This document shows, piece by piece, positions 26,547 through 36,615 of a stretch of 64,000 nt of DNA (within the stretch, counting starts at the first letter, position 1; each line of letters starts with the position of its first letter). Origin of the DNA: Myxococcales bacterium. Lineage in GTDB: Bacteria; Myxococcota_C; UBA6777. A model generated the notes under the pieces. It was given only the letters and a program-made list of their open reading frames with translations, was not told where the DNA came from and did no database searches. Both the position numbers and the translations under genes were made by a program. The DNA lies in assembly GCA_020632975.1 (NCBI GenBank), contig JACKEL010000012.1, positions 121,238 to 185,237 on the forward strand, given 5' to 3'.

Positions 26547-27713
26547 ATGTCTGAGTCTAACTTGCCCCTTTCTTTCTCCTTTACATGGTGTGGTGCCCTC
26601 CAAAGTCCTTGGACCCGGGAACTTTTGCGTTCTTTGTTGGGTTCTGGAGCTTCTGGGACCTTGCAAGTCTTGAGCGTAGAGGCCGAAGGCTTCGCGGCTT
26701 CGGGGATTGCTGAGTTTGAAAAGCAGCATCATGTCGAGGCCACAAAGCTCAAACGCGTCGATCCTACGACCCAAGAGGCCGCTCCTGCGGAGCTTTTCTT
26801 TTGGGAGATCGCGCCTTCAACCCAAGCAAAGCTCCTCTCTTTTCCAAAAGAGAGCTGGGATGGCTTTTTTGAAAGCATCACACAAACGCTCTCATCGCTG
26901 CGGGCTTGGCGAGAAAGGGCTCCCTTGGATGGTCCAGTCGAGCCATGCGTCGTCTTGCTTTGGCCCGAAGGTGGGCGCCCTTTGGAGCGTCCGCTCAGCC
27001 CATGGCAAGCTCTCCACGAGACTTGGATGCGAAGTTTGGTGGAGCAACTGATGGCAGAAGTCGAACCCAGCGGTGTGCGCTTTGTGTCCTTGCCATTTGG
27101 GGTCTTGCTCGAAGGCTTGTTGGAACGTCTGCCATGCAAGGAACAAAGTCAAGGCGAACAAACATCTAGCCAAGATGTCTCAGAGGCCGACGAAACCAAG
27201 CTTTTGCGTTGGAAGATTCATCGTTTGGTGGGGACCTTGCGCGAGGTGGTACGCTTGCTGCGAAGTCTTCAAGCTCATCTCGAACGCTTTGGCTTTTTGC
27301 GACGTCAGCGACTGGGGCAGCGTTTTTTCAAGCTGTCCGGGCTGCGCTTGTTGGACTGGGAAACGCAGTTTCATCGCATGATTACGGGCTGGGGACATCT
27401 TCTGCAAGTCCACAACATGCGGTTGTTGCCGTCTTTTATGAGAGATCGCTTGCAAGCGGATCACAAAGCGGCTGCACAACTCCAGCAGCTTTGCGCTGCA
27501 CTCGCGCATTTCCCACAAGAACAGGGGGCTCCGCAAAAAGCTGTGTTGAGTTCCCTGCGTCAAGAACGCGAGATCCTTGTTGCGGCGATCCAGCATTTCC
27601 TTCAAGAGTTTGAGGAGATAGAGCGACTTTGGAAAAAGCAAGCAGGTACACTCGCTGCGATGAGTCCAAGCCTGCATGCGTCTTCTGAACAGCTTGTGTC
27701 CCCTCAAACTTGA
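26547..27713 (+). CDS. Hypothetical protein, possibly a degenerate SDR-like domain plus helical tail
   Basis: A 388-residue protein I cannot name. The first about 190 residues have an order of segments that recalls a short-chain dehydrogenase: a helix after a short strand (TRELLRSLLGSGASG), ESWDGFFESITQTLSSLRAW in the place of the N-terminal interface helix, a strand PCVVLLWPEGG, and LVEQLMAEVEPSGVRFVSLPFG where SDRs have the post-catalytic helix and PG turn. The catalytic Tyr-x-x-x-Lys is absent. Residues about 220-388 are mostly amphipathic helix, probably coiled coil. The ATG at 26547 follows TTTTGGGG. An upstream in-frame ATG at 26505 would give a lipobox-like MLRGLAFPFLLGC start, which cannot be excluded. 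The downstream membrane gene starts 17 bases after the stop. Confidence 0.6.
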   Translation: MSESNLPLSFSFTWCGALQSPWTRELLRSLLGSGASGTLQVLSVEAEGFAASGIAEFEKQHHVEATKLKRVDPTTQEAAPAELFFWEIAPSTQAKLLSFPKESWDGFFESITQTLSSLRAWRERAPLDGPVEPCVVLLWPEGGRPLERPLSPWQALHETWMRSLVEQLMAEVEPSGVRFVSLPFGVLLEGLLERLPCKEQSQGEQTSSQDVSEADETKLLRWKIHRLVGTLREVVRLLRSLQAHLERFGFLRRQRLGQRFFKLSGLRLLDWETQFHRMITGWGHLLQVHNMRLLPSFMRDRLQADHKAAAQLQQLCAALAHFPQEQGAPQKAVLSSLRQEREILVAAIQHFLQEFEEIERLWKKQAGTLAAMSPSLHASSEQLVSPQT

Positions 27714-27730
27714 GACAAGGAGACCTCTCC

Positions 27731-28258
27731 ATGGAACGATATCGCAAAAGTCTCGGTATAGTCGCCCTTGTTGGATTTAGCATGGCGCTTTGTGTCCATG
27801 TATTGGCGCTTTTGGGAAGCACTTGGCTCCTGAAGATCCCAGGCGTGATGTTCCTTCATGTTGGGATCTTTGTGGTGTTCATCCCCATGGTCCTCTCGAT
27901 GGGGCCTTACCAAAAGAAGATCAAACAAAGCAAACTTGGGATCTGGTCGATCTTCCCGATCTGGATGCGGGCGATCCTTTTTGGACTCACCCTCTACACT
28001 GCTGCAAACTTTATGCTTTTTGCAGGGAAGTCGGGCGGGGGTGGACCCGCTGAAAAAAACGGTGGGTACGTCATACAAAACCATGGGAAGTTGATCCGCA
28101 AGATCACAAAGCAAGAGTATGATGCCTTGCGTGTCAACGAAGTCCGCGGATTCTCTGGACATTGGCTTCTTTTTTATGGTGTGCCCATGTTCTTTTTCTT
28201 GTTTGTGCCTGCGTTGAAAGACAAAGAAGAGGAAGAAGGGGAGCGTAAAGGAAGGTAG
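27731..28258 (+). CDS. Hypothetical membrane protein with about four helices
   Basis: A 175-residue inner-membrane protein of unknown function. Hydrophobic segments are at about residues 9-30, 36-57, 78-97 and 142-162. A Gly-rich loop with the motif GGGGPAEKNGGYV sits between the third and fourth, and the C-terminus is highly charged (KDKEEEEGERKGR). The ATG at 27731 has AAGGAG upstream; the frame opens at 27710. It probably forms an operon with the preceding hypothetical gene. It converges with the mechanosensitive channel gene. Confidence 0.75.
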   Translation: MERYRKSLGIVALVGFSMALCVHVLALLGSTWLLKIPGVMFLHVGIFVVFIPMVLSMGPYQKKIKQSKLGIWSIFPIWMRAILFGLTLYTAANFMLFAGKSGGGGPAEKNGGYVIQNHGKLIRKITKQEYDALRVNEVRGFSGHWLLFYGVPMFFFLFVPALKDKEEEEGERKGR

Positions 28259-28273
28259 GACGGGGATTTGTGA

Positions 28274-31200
28274 TTAGCGGCCAGAGCCTGACGGGTCGCG
28301 ATCAGGTGCTTCGTCGCCAACGTTGTGGCTCGAAACGGAGGACACGGGCGGTGCGTCGGGCGACTTGGCACTTGATGGAGCGGGCGGACGAAAGACTTCC
28401 ATCTCACGGGTCGGGGAGGTGCTACCCAAGTTCTTTGGGGGTGGCGGACCTTGCAAAGCGATCACAGATTGATTTTTGAAGGCCTGGACCAAGACCTCTT
28501 CGAGATTTGCGTTGAGGTGGATATCTTGTTGGGGGAAGGCGATCACGATGTCGTGTTCGCGGAAGACATCGTCGATCTCGTAGCGTAATTCACTGAGTAC
28601 TGCGAAACGTGTGACAGGATCGGCGACCGCGATCCACAAAGCAAAGTCGAGAGAGCTACTGCCAAAACTGTTGAAACGCACCGCCGGTTGGGGATTTGTG
28701 AGCACCTTGGGATGGCGTTGGGCGATCTCCAAAAGCAGCTTTTGAACGAGACGCGTGTCGCTGCCATAAGCAACGCCGACTTCTGCTTTGACCCAAACAT
28801 ACGAGGGGCCAAGGCTCCAGTTGATCACCTTGCTTGTAAGGATCTCTGCGTTGGGGATCAAAACCAAGCGCCCATCGAGGGTTTCGATGGTCACGGAGCG
28901 CGTGCTGATCTCTTTGACTTCGCCGATCAGACCGCCCACTTCGATGATATCCTTCACTGCGATGGGGCGACCAAAGATGATCAACAAGCCAGAGATGAAG
29001 TTGTTGGCGATGTTTTGCAAACCAAATCCCACCCCGATACCGATCACCCCGGCAAATACGGCAAGTCCGCCGATGCCGACGCCCATCCATTGGAGGCCAC
29101 CGAGGGCACCTATAATAATGATGGTGTAACCCACTACGGTGTTGGCTGCGTATTTGTTGCTTGGGCTCATGCTGAGCAGGGGGTACACGACGTCTTCAAG
29201 TCGTCGTTTGAGCGCATTGGACAACCAAATCGAACTCAACAGCGCGATCAAGAACTTGCCCAAAGAGAGGGGGGTTACGTGGTTGTCTTGGACCTTGACG
29301 AGTGGGTAGTTGATCAACTGGACGAAGGTTTGAAGGGCTCCTGAAACGCCCCATACTTCGAGCAAAAGCAACAACGCAGACAAGGAAAGGACACTCGCGA
29401 TAAACACCCGCAAGAAGCGGGTCACATTTCTCGCGGTCTTCTTTTCGATATCGAAGAGTGCTTTTTGACCTTTGGAGAAACCAAACATCCACAAGACGGC
29501 TTGCCAAGAGATGTTGTAAAGCCCGTAGAATAGGGCGAGTAGGATGGTGCTAAAGATCAAGCCTTGGGCCAAAAAGACCGAGAAGGCGCGATAGCCCCAG
29601 AGGTAGATCCCAAACAGGGAAAGCACCAAAAGAGAAAGATAGCGATAGAGGCGGTAGGTCCACAGCAAGACGAAGCGGCCGATCTTGGTATCGCGCGGGA
29701 TAATCGAGAGGACCGCATCTTTGTTCCACAAGACAAGTTGGATACAAAGCACTGTGAAACCCGAAAAGACCACATCCACGAGCGAAAGTAAGTCCGCGGG
29801 GTATTCGAGTGTGTGCAGGACATTGGTGGATGCCCAAAGCCCGAAGAGAAGGAGGCTTACAGCTTTGAGTGTGCGGCGGAAACTGGTGTTGGTGTCTTCG
29901 TCGAGTTCTTTGACAAGGCGTTCTGCGATGTCGCGATGAAACAGCAGATTGACGAATGTCAGGGTCGTGCGATACAGCACCCAGATCAACGCCAACGTGA
30001 TGACCAGATTTTCCCAGTTTTCGGGGGCATCGACGAGATTGATGATCAGCCACAACGCAGCGTAAGCGATCAGCAAAGGCAAGTGATCATAGAGGATCTT
30101 GAGCCCGAGCCAGAGGGTTTGCCAGAGGGTTTGGGTGTTGGTGGAGGAAGAGATGCGTTCGGAGAGTGGCTTGAGGATGCGTCGAACTTGTCGTCGCAAC
30201 CAGAATGTCAGCCCGATCGTGATCAGCAACCCAAAAAACAGCAAGAACTCCATCCAGTAACCCAAGCTACTTCGGGCATCTCGATAGCCTCGGTGAAGTT
30301 CTTTGCGAAAAGACTCCCACACGAGGGGGGCTCTTTTCCACAAGTGTTTGTTATGCTTGTCGATATCCGTGAGCATACTGCTTCTTAGCTGAATTTTTTT
30401 GCGAAACCAAAGGCCGCCTTCTGTTTGCGAAGCGAGGGACTGCAAGTGTTCACGGGCATCTTTGCGCAGCAAGGAAAAAAGCTGAAGCCGATGTCGATGG
30501 TATTCTTGGTTGTAGCGTTCGTCTTCTTGGCGGATCTGTGTAAGGCGGACCCGAAGACGCGCCACATCAAACTGCACGCGTCGATGTTGTGAATTGAGCG
30601 ACTGCAAGAAAGCTTGGCGTTGTCTTTCTGCGAGAGGGTCACGTGATTTGGGAGGGGCAAGGAGCAAGCCTGGTACCTCAGGATGAGCGGGCTTGGATGT
30701 GCTACTTGCGGGGCGCGATGTGGGCGGAGATGTGGGAGAAGGAAGTGCTTCTGCGGTGGGGGTCAAGAGTTGTTGGCGTGCTTGGTTGAGAGCGTTTTGG
30801 CTTTCTTCAAGTGCCTGATTGAGCTTGATAAGCTGTTGGCTGCTTTGTTTGTAGGCCTCTTCGGTTTTGCTGATGCGCAAGTCCATCTTGAGGAGGACTT
30901 GTTGGAGCTTGGCCACATCGCCAGGACCAAACTGCTTGGCCAACCACGCTTTGAGTTTTTTGCGGGCCATGAGTTGTGTTCGCATCGTATCGCGAAGGTT
31001 GAGCAAGCTCTGAGAGCGCGAAGAGTAGGCCGATTCGAGTGTGCGCAAAAGGGCATGTTGCTCTTCGTAGAGTCGCATCATCTGGGCGCGGAGGACACCT
31101 TCGTCGATATCCATCCGCACGATGGCTTGATCGCGTGCTTTGCGATTTTGCTCTGTGTCTGCGCGTAGCTCTCGCAAGTCGCGTGCGATGGACTCAAGGC

Positions 31201-31510
31201 GCGAGGCTTGTTGCTTTTGGAGATCCAAATAACGTTGGTTGATCTCCTTTTGCCTTGCTTGGATGGCTTCGACTTCGATGTCTTCGGGCGATTGGAGCCT
31301 CAGACTTTTTCCATCGCTGCTTTTTCCGCCCGTCAACAAGTCAAGAAGGTTTTGCGCACGCGCGGAGGGGGCTTGCGAAAAGAAGAAAAGGAATCCCATC
31401 ACAGCGATTTGCCAAGGCAAACATCTGCTTGTGGGAAAAGGAAAGCGTTTCCGTGTGGGGAAGTGGTTTCGCAAAACAAAAACTCCTTGTTGCTGTGCTT
31501 GACGCTTCAT
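28274..31510 (-). CDS. MscK/MscS-family mechanosensitive channel
   Basis: A large MscS-family channel of 1078 residues, close to the length of E. coli MscK. The N-terminus has a signal peptide ending near PSARAQN. Residues about 60-460 form a periplasmic helical coiled-coil region rich in Gln, Leu and Arg. Several membrane helices follow (about 500-800). The C-terminal pore module shows the helix VIGIGVGFGLQNIANNFISG and the beta domain GRPIAVKDIIEVGG...GEVKEISTRS, TLDGRLVLIPNAEI, matching MscS. It should open under membrane tension to release solutes on osmotic downshock. The frame opens at 31672; the ATG at 31510 places the signal sequence correctly but lacks a strong ribosome site. The C-terminal tail (about 1020-1078) is Pro/Ser-rich. 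Confidence 0.93.
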   Translation of the reverse strand: MKRQAQQQGVFVLRNHFPTRKRFPFPTSRCLPWQIAVMGFLFFFSQAPSARAQNLLDLLTGGKSSDGKSLRLQSPEDIEVEAIQARQKEINQRYLDLQKQQASRLESIARDLRELRADTEQNRKARDQAIVRMDIDEGVLRAQMMRLYEEQHALLRTLESAYSSRSQSLLNLRDTMRTQLMARKKLKAWLAKQFGPGDVAKLQQVLLKMDLRISKTEEAYKQSSQQLIKLNQALEESQNALNQARQQLLTPTAEALPSPTSPPTSRPASSTSKPAHPEVPGLLLAPPKSRDPLAERQRQAFLQSLNSQHRRVQFDVARLRVRLTQIRQEDERYNQEYHRHRLQLFSLLRKDAREHLQSLASQTEGGLWFRKKIQLRSSMLTDIDKHNKHLWKRAPLVWESFRKELHRGYRDARSSLGYWMEFLLFFGLLITIGLTFWLRRQVRRILKPLSERISSSTNTQTLWQTLWLGLKILYDHLPLLIAYAALWLIINLVDAPENWENLVITLALIWVLYRTTLTFVNLLFHRDIAERLVKELDEDTNTSFRRTLKAVSLLLFGLWASTNVLHTLEYPADLLSLVDVVFSGFTVLCIQLVLWNKDAVLSIIPRDTKIGRFVLLWTYRLYRYLSLLVLSLFGIYLWGYRAFSVFLAQGLIFSTILLALFYGLYNISWQAVLWMFGFSKGQKALFDIEKKTARNVTRFLRVFIASVLSLSALLLLLEVWGVSGALQTFVQLINYPLVKVQDNHVTPLSLGKFLIALLSSIWLSNALKRRLEDVVYPLLSMSPSNKYAANTVVGYTIIIIGALGGLQWMGVGIGGLAVFAGVIGIGVGFGLQNIANNFISGLLIIFGRPIAVKDIIEVGGLIGEVKEISTRSVTIETLDGRLVLIPNAEILTSKVINWSLGPSYVWVKAEVGVAYGSDTRLVQKLLLEIAQRHPKVLTNPQPAVRFNSFGSSSLDFALWIAVADPVTRFAVLSELRYEIDDVFREHDIVIAFPQQDIHLNANLEEVLVQAFKNQSVIALQGPPPPKNLGSTSPTREMEVFRPPAPSSAKSPDAPPVSSVSSHNVGDEAPDRDPSGSGR

Positions 31511-31641
31511 GGTGGACACGATTAGGATGCGACATCCAACCTCATCCTTGGCTCGCTTTATGCGGTTCTTTTTGGCTATGTATAAGCGATTGTACTTGAG
31601 ATGTCCAAGCAGGTGGGTTTGTTTCTCGGAGGAAAGCTTTG

Positions 31642-34017
31642 ATGCAAGAATCGATGTCTCCTGGGCAAGCATCTCCCAAAAAAACGAGATGGTTCGCCTA
31701 TTTAGGATGGGTGTTGTTTTATATGTTTTTGGCGCCCATCGCCAAGTTTTGGCGGTTGTGGATGGTGGGATCGCCCCAACAGCTTTTTATGAACGGTGAC
31801 GTCTATCATGAATATTGGCCTGATATGCATGTGCATGTGCAAGCACTGCGTGAGGGAAACTGGGCGCTCTATAATCCGTTTATGAACTTTGGTTTTCCCA
31901 TCGTCTCTGATCCCCAAAATGGCGTGTATTATCCGCTATCTTGGGTGTATCTGGCGGCGGGAGCGATGCTTGATCGCGTCAGTGCTTTTTATGTGTTTGA
32001 GTGGGTGACTCTCGCTCCTGTCGGGCTTTTGGGCCTCGGGATGCACCTTTATCTGCGGCATATCGGGTTGTCTCATCGCGCGGCTTTGCTTGGTGGTTTG
32101 GTCGCGATGTCCAATGGCTTTATCAACCGCGCGTATTATCTGAAGTTTATCCAGTCTTTTGCTTGGGTGCCTTGGGCGATGTTGACGCTGGAGTGGCTGC
32201 TCGAAAAACCGACCTTGCGGCGTGCTGCGATGGTGGGTGGCGTGTGCGGCTTGGCGGTCTTGGCGGGGGGGCCGCCGGGTGTTTTTTATTTGGTGTTTTG
32301 GACGACAGCGTATTTCATTTTTCGCGTGGTTCAAGAGTCGCGAAAGCGCGGATGGGGGAAAGTGATCTTGCCCTTGCTTCGGTGGTTACCGCTTAGTGTG
32401 GCGGTGGCTGTCGCGTTGGCCGCGGTTGTGATGTTGCCGTTTTTGGAGATCGCTGGGACCACCCGCAGGGTCGGGGTGGGTTACAGCTTTATGGCGGATA
32501 CATGGGTGAATTACTTCCATGTCTTGGGCTTTGTGATCCCAGGTTACCAGCCGATGTTTTACCACGGTCTTCTTGCGTTGTTTTTGGCAGGGGCCGCGCT
32601 TGTGCTTGCACGAAGACTGCGGGCGTTGGTGATCTTTTGTGTGATTGCTTTTGTCTTGGGTTTGTTGTTGTCGATGGGACCGCACGCTTTTGCAATCGAT
32701 CTCGTTTATCTCGGCGTCCCAGGGGCCGCAACCTTCCGTCGTTCCATACGCTATCGCTTTTTGTTGGGCTTGGCCTTGCCGTTGTTGGTGGCGATAGGTT
32801 TTGATGCCTTCTGTTCACGTGTCGCTTCGCATCTCACCAAGCGCTATCTTTGGGGACTTGTGTTCGTTGGGTCGTTGTTTCTTGCGGTGCTTTGGGGACT
32901 TGTGTTGATTGGGGATCTGTATCCTCTAAACTTTCACGCTCTCCGCTCGATCTTACATGTCACTTCGGTGACTTTGTTGGGGTGGGCCTTTTTGTATACG
33001 CTATCCAAAGAGCCCAACAGCGCTTGGTGGTTTGGGTTCTTTTTGTGTGTATTTGTCTTTGATTTGTATGCGCACCACCCGATGTACGACACCAGCCCCC
33101 ACGCGCGCTTTGTGAATTGGCGTTCCCCCGTGCTTCGCACGCAACCAAGGGGACCGATGGCGGCTTATCGCACGATGAATGACATCGAAGATGGCTCGCG
33201 TAACGCATCCAACCTTTATCTACTGCGCGATGCGATGAATTACGATCACCCGTTGCTTTCTCGTCGTTATTACGAGTTGTTGCCTGTGATCCGCCGCAAC
33301 CCTGATATCTTGCGCTTCTTTAATATCAAGCGTTATCTCGCTTGCTTGCCTGGAAATGACCACTATCGTTGGTGCTTGGGAAAACATCAGCGTTTTTCTC
33401 ATCACTGGGTCAACGAAGGACGACAAGGCTTTCTCCAGCTTTATCGTCTGAAAGACCCGATTCCTCGGATCTTGTGGGTGCCTCATGTGGTGCAGGTCGA
33501 ACGCAAAGACGCGATCTTGCCCGCGATGGAAAAGCTCGATCCTTGGAGGATTGCGGTCGTTGAACGAGATGATATGCCCGATACAAAAGGGCTTTCGATG
33601 TTACCTTGGCCTCCGCTGGTCTTCCACTTTGGGGGAAGAGGGCCGACTGCTTTTGCTCCAAAGAAGCGGGCATCCCAAACGCGAGGAGTTCCCGCGCTGA
33701 TCACAAGTGCAAGCTTTAATGTTTTGGAGGCGAAGGTCGAGGCACCACACGAAAGTCTCGTGGTGATCAACGAAGTCTACTACAAAGGATGGCGCGCAAC
33801 ACTCGACGGAAAGCCCGTTCCTATCGTGCGAGCCAACTTTATGATGATGGGGGTGCGTGTGCCCAAAGGACGCCACACTTTGCGTGTGACCTACCATCCG
33901 CGCTCTTTCAAGGTAGGGCTGACCTTGTCCCTGCTTGCGGTGCTCTTCCTTTTCTTGGCGGTCTTCTTGGATCGCCGCATCCCTCTGCGTGTCCCACCAC
34001 AAGTCCGCGCACCTTGA
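31642..34017 (+). CDS. YfhO-family membrane protein
   Basis: A polytopic membrane protein of 791 residues with about a dozen hydrophobic segments. The conserved N-terminal loop NGDVYHEYWPDMHVHVQALREGNW and NPFMNFGFPIVSDPQNGVYYP is typical of YfhO-family proteins, which resemble GT-C glycosyltransferases and add sugars to envelope polymers. The acidic residues of the N-terminal loop would be the catalytic candidates. The C-terminal domain (about 640-770) is soluble: LVVINEVYYKGWRATLDGKPVPIV is the usual closing beta domain, followed by one last helix. The ATG at 31642 (preceded by an in-frame TTG) has GGAGGA eight bases upstream. The acceptor is unknown. Divergent from the mechanosensitive channel. 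Confidence 0.9.
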   Translation: MQESMSPGQASPKKTRWFAYLGWVLFYMFLAPIAKFWRLWMVGSPQQLFMNGDVYHEYWPDMHVHVQALREGNWALYNPFMNFGFPIVSDPQNGVYYPLSWVYLAAGAMLDRVSAFYVFEWVTLAPVGLLGLGMHLYLRHIGLSHRAALLGGLVAMSNGFINRAYYLKFIQSFAWVPWAMLTLEWLLEKPTLRRAAMVGGVCGLAVLAGGPPGVFYLVFWTTAYFIFRVVQESRKRGWGKVILPLLRWLPLSVAVAVALAAVVMLPFLEIAGTTRRVGVGYSFMADTWVNYFHVLGFVIPGYQPMFYHGLLALFLAGAALVLARRLRALVIFCVIAFVLGLLLSMGPHAFAIDLVYLGVPGAATFRRSIRYRFLLGLALPLLVAIGFDAFCSRVASHLTKRYLWGLVFVGSLFLAVLWGLVLIGDLYPLNFHALRSILHVTSVTLLGWAFLYTLSKEPNSAWWFGFFLCVFVFDLYAHHPMYDTSPHARFVNWRSPVLRTQPRGPMAAYRTMNDIEDGSRNASNLYLLRDAMNYDHPLLSRRYYELLPVIRRNPDILRFFNIKRYLACLPGNDHYRWCLGKHQRFSHHWVNEGRQGFLQLYRLKDPIPRILWVPHVVQVERKDAILPAMEKLDPWRIAVVERDDMPDTKGLSMLPWPPLVFHFGGRGPTAFAPKKRASQTRGVPALITSASFNVLEAKVEAPHESLVVINEVYYKGWRATLDGKPVPIVRANFMMMGVRVPKGRHTLRVTYHPRSFKVGLTLSLLAVLFLFLAVFLDRRIPLRVPPQVRAP

Positions 34018-34139
34018 TGGCTTCTCTTCGTTAGCACGCCCTTGGTTTTTTGGCTTGTCATCGCTTCTTTGGCTTTGTATGATGCGGCGCCTTTTGAGAG
34101 AAGGCTTCGACTTGAAAAGCAGTTTCCACGGAGAGAGCG

Positions 34140-35768
34140 ATGATCCACATGAGTCAGGTGGGCGTGCGTCATGGAGCGCAGGTCCTTTTTTCCAATGCCA
34201 ACTTACAGATCCTTCCGCAAAGTCGGATTGGTTTGGTCGGGCCCAACGGTGCAGGCAAAAGTACCATCTTTCGCTTGATTGTGGGCGAAGAGTCCCCTGA
34301 TTCGGGAGAAGTCGGGATCGCCAAGCAAACAGTGGTCGGTTACTTTTCGCAAAGTGTGGGTGAGATGGCGGGGCGATCTGCCCTTGAAGAAGTGATGGCA
34401 GTGGCCGACGATGTCGTCCGTCTTGGCGAAGAGATCCGCGAGATGGAAGGCGCGATGAGCAAGCCCATGGACCCCGATGCGATGGAAAAGTTGCTCGAAC
34501 GCTATGGCGAAGCGATGGAGCAGTTCGAAAAGCGCGGTGGCTACGACCTTGAGGTGCGTGCCCAGACCATCCTTACAGGGTTGGGGATCGGTCCCGACGA
34601 TTATGGCCGTCCTGTCGAGTCTTTCAGCGGTGGTTGGAAGATGCGGATCGCACTTGCGCGGGTCCTGCTACAAAACCCCGATGTGTTGTTGTTGGACGAA
34701 CCGACCAACCACTTGGATGTCGAGTCGATCATCTGGTTGGAAGAGTGGCTTTCTTCGACCTACGAAGGGGCCTTGGTGATGACAAGCCACGACCGCGACT
34801 TTATGAATCGCGTGATCAAGACCATCATCGCTATCGAAAATCAGACCGTCACCTCTTATGGCGGAAACTACGACTTTTACGAGCGCGAGCGCGAGATCCG
34901 CCGCGAAAACTTGATCGCGAGTTTCAACCGACAGCAAGATATGTTGGCGAAGGAAGAAGCGTTTATTGCGCGGTTTAAGGCGCGTGCTTCACATGCGGCG
35001 CAAGTCCAGTCGCGGATCAAAAAGCTCGAAAAGATCGAACGTATCGAGATCCCCGCCGAACAACGCACTGTACGTTTTCAGTTTAACCCACCTCCTCGCA
35101 GCGGAGATGAGGTCGTTAAGTTCGATCAACTCGGCAAGATCTGGCCGCTCGATAAGGGCGGAGAGAAGCTGGTGTTTCGCGGTGCGAGCGGGATGGTGCG
35201 TCGTGGAGAGAAGATCGCCGTCGTCGGGGTCAACGGGGCAGGAAAGTCCACCTTCCTCAAGATCCTTTGCGGTGATACAGAGCCGACGGACGGGACTTTT
35301 ACGATTGGGACAGGCGTAAACGTTGGTTACTTTAGCCAGCACACCATGGAAACCCTCAATCCCAACAAGACGATCGCGGACACCCTGCAAGAAGCGATGC
35401 CCGAAGTAAACATTGGCGTTGTTCGCAACCTTGCAGCGGCCTTTCTCTTCCAAGGCGACGAAGTGGACAAAAGCGTTTCTGTCTTGTCAGGTGGCGAAAA
35501 AAGCCGCGTGGCGCTTGCGATGCTCTTGGCCAAGCCCCTCAACTTCTTGATCCTCGACGAACCGACCAACCACTTGGATATCCAGTCGCGAGAGATCTTG
35601 TTGGAGGCGCTAAAAGGCTTCACAGGGACCGTGATCCTCGTGAGCCACGACCGTCACTTCTTGCGGCTGTTGGCTTCGCGCGTCTTTGAGATCGATCGTC
35701 ACGAACTTCGCGTGTACGAAGGAAATTACGATTACTATCTGTGGAAGACCAAAAGTCCCGAAGCTTGA
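34140..35768 (+). CDS. ABC-F family ATPase
   Basis: A cytoplasmic ABC-F protein of 542 residues with two ATPase domains and no membrane part. Domain 1 has Walker A GPNGAGKST, signature ESFSGGWKMR and Walker B VLLLDEPTNHLD; domain 2 has GVNGAGKST, VLSGGEKSR and LILDEPTNHLD. The two halves are joined by the ABC-F linker (about 230-320), rich in Glu and Arg helices, beginning YGGNYDFYERERE. ABC-F proteins bind the ribosomal E site and ease stalling or protect against antibiotics; this one is closest in pattern to the YdiF/EttA-like housekeeping types. The ATG at 34140 follows GGAGAGAGCG. It is followed by 100 bases of imperfect G-rich repeats. Confidence 0.94.
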   Translation: MIHMSQVGVRHGAQVLFSNANLQILPQSRIGLVGPNGAGKSTIFRLIVGEESPDSGEVGIAKQTVVGYFSQSVGEMAGRSALEEVMAVADDVVRLGEEIREMEGAMSKPMDPDAMEKLLERYGEAMEQFEKRGGYDLEVRAQTILTGLGIGPDDYGRPVESFSGGWKMRIALARVLLQNPDVLLLDEPTNHLDVESIIWLEEWLSSTYEGALVMTSHDRDFMNRVIKTIIAIENQTVTSYGGNYDFYEREREIRRENLIASFNRQQDMLAKEEAFIARFKARASHAAQVQSRIKKLEKIERIEIPAEQRTVRFQFNPPPRSGDEVVKFDQLGKIWPLDKGGEKLVFRGASGMVRRGEKIAVVGVNGAGKSTFLKILCGDTEPTDGTFTIGTGVNVGYFSQHTMETLNPNKTIADTLQEAMPEVNIGVVRNLAAAFLFQGDEVDKSVSVLSGGEKSRVALAMLLAKPLNFLILDEPTNHLDIQSREILLEALKGFTGTVILVSHDRHFLRLLASRVFEIDRHELRVYEGNYDYYLWKTKSPEA

Positions 35769-35872
35769 TGTGTAGGGAGATGCACCGTGCGTTGTTTGGG
35801 GGATGAGAAAGACAGCGCGCAGTGGGGGATGGGGGTTGCTCGCTGTTTGGGAGATGAAGAGAGCAGCGGGGA

Positions 35873-36418
35873 TTAGAAGAACAATACACGCAAGGTCAAA
35901 CCCACCGTGGAGCCGATGGCTGCGCCAAGAAAGACATCCAAGGGGTAATGTGCGCCCAGATAGATCCGCGAAGATGCGATCCAAAGGGCACCCATCGTTG
36001 CGAGTGAGCCGAGCCATGAGCCTTCGTGCAACAAGATCGCAGCCACTGCAAAAGCAGTTGTGGTATGGCCCGAAGGGAAGGAGTATTGGTCTGGATAGAC
36101 GACCAAGGCTTCCACGCCAATGTGCTCAAGGGAGGGACGCTCGCGGCGGAAGATGCGTTTGAGAAGGTGCGCGGTGCATGTCGAACCAAGGGTCGCGTAA
36201 GTCAGCAACCAGAAGTAGTGGCGCATGCTCTCACCCATAAAGTAGAGCGAGAAGGTGAGGATAATCCAAGTGGAAGCGTCGCCAAGGCGCGTTGCGAGAC
36301 GCATAAAGGGAGTCACCCAGTCGCGTTCCCAAGTGCGGACGCGTCGAAGGATCGCGCGGTCCAACAATACAACGCGCTTCCAAAGCCCTGTGGTTTCTGT
36401 TTGTGGTGTATGAGCCAT
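35873..36418 (-). CDS. PAP2-family membrane phosphatase
   Basis: A membrane phosphatase of 181 residues with about five helices. The three motifs of the phosphatidic acid phosphatase family are complete: KRIFRRERPS (C1), YSFPSGHTTTAF (C2, with catalytic His) and SRIYLGAHYPLDV (C3, nucleophile His and Asp). It probably dephosphorylates a lipid phosphate such as undecaprenyl pyrophosphate or phosphatidylglycerophosphate; substrate is not readable. The ATG at 36418 is preceded by AAGGAGCG; the frame opens at 36469 but the extra residues are not membrane-like. It converges with the ABC-F gene. Confidence 0.93.
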   Translation of the reverse strand: MAHTPQTETTGLWKRVVLLDRAILRRVRTWERDWVTPFMRLATRLGDASTWIILTFSLYFMGESMRHYFWLLTYATLGSTCTAHLLKRIFRRERPSLEHIGVEALVVYPDQYSFPSGHTTTAFAVAAILLHEGSWLGSLATMGALWIASSRIYLGAHYPLDVFLGAAIGSTVGLTLRVLFF

Positions 36419-36615
36419 GAAGCGCTCCTTTTTCCTTAGGTCTGCCGAAAACAGACGCCAATATAACACATCTGCGATCTTGTTACGCAGTTTTCTTCTG
36501 CTTAGTACGTTTCCTCACAGATATCGTTACTTCTCGTCGTTAATGATGACGATTTGATGACAATGCAATGATTTCTCTGTTGTTTCTTCTACAATGTTTG
36601 TTTCGAGGGGGCGCG

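Noticed and set aside
35768..35872. Imperfect G-rich repeats after the ABC-F gene (GTTTGGG...GATGA...AGCG twice)
   Set aside because: The two copies differ at several positions and are short; they look like slippage in a purine-rich spacer and not a defined element.
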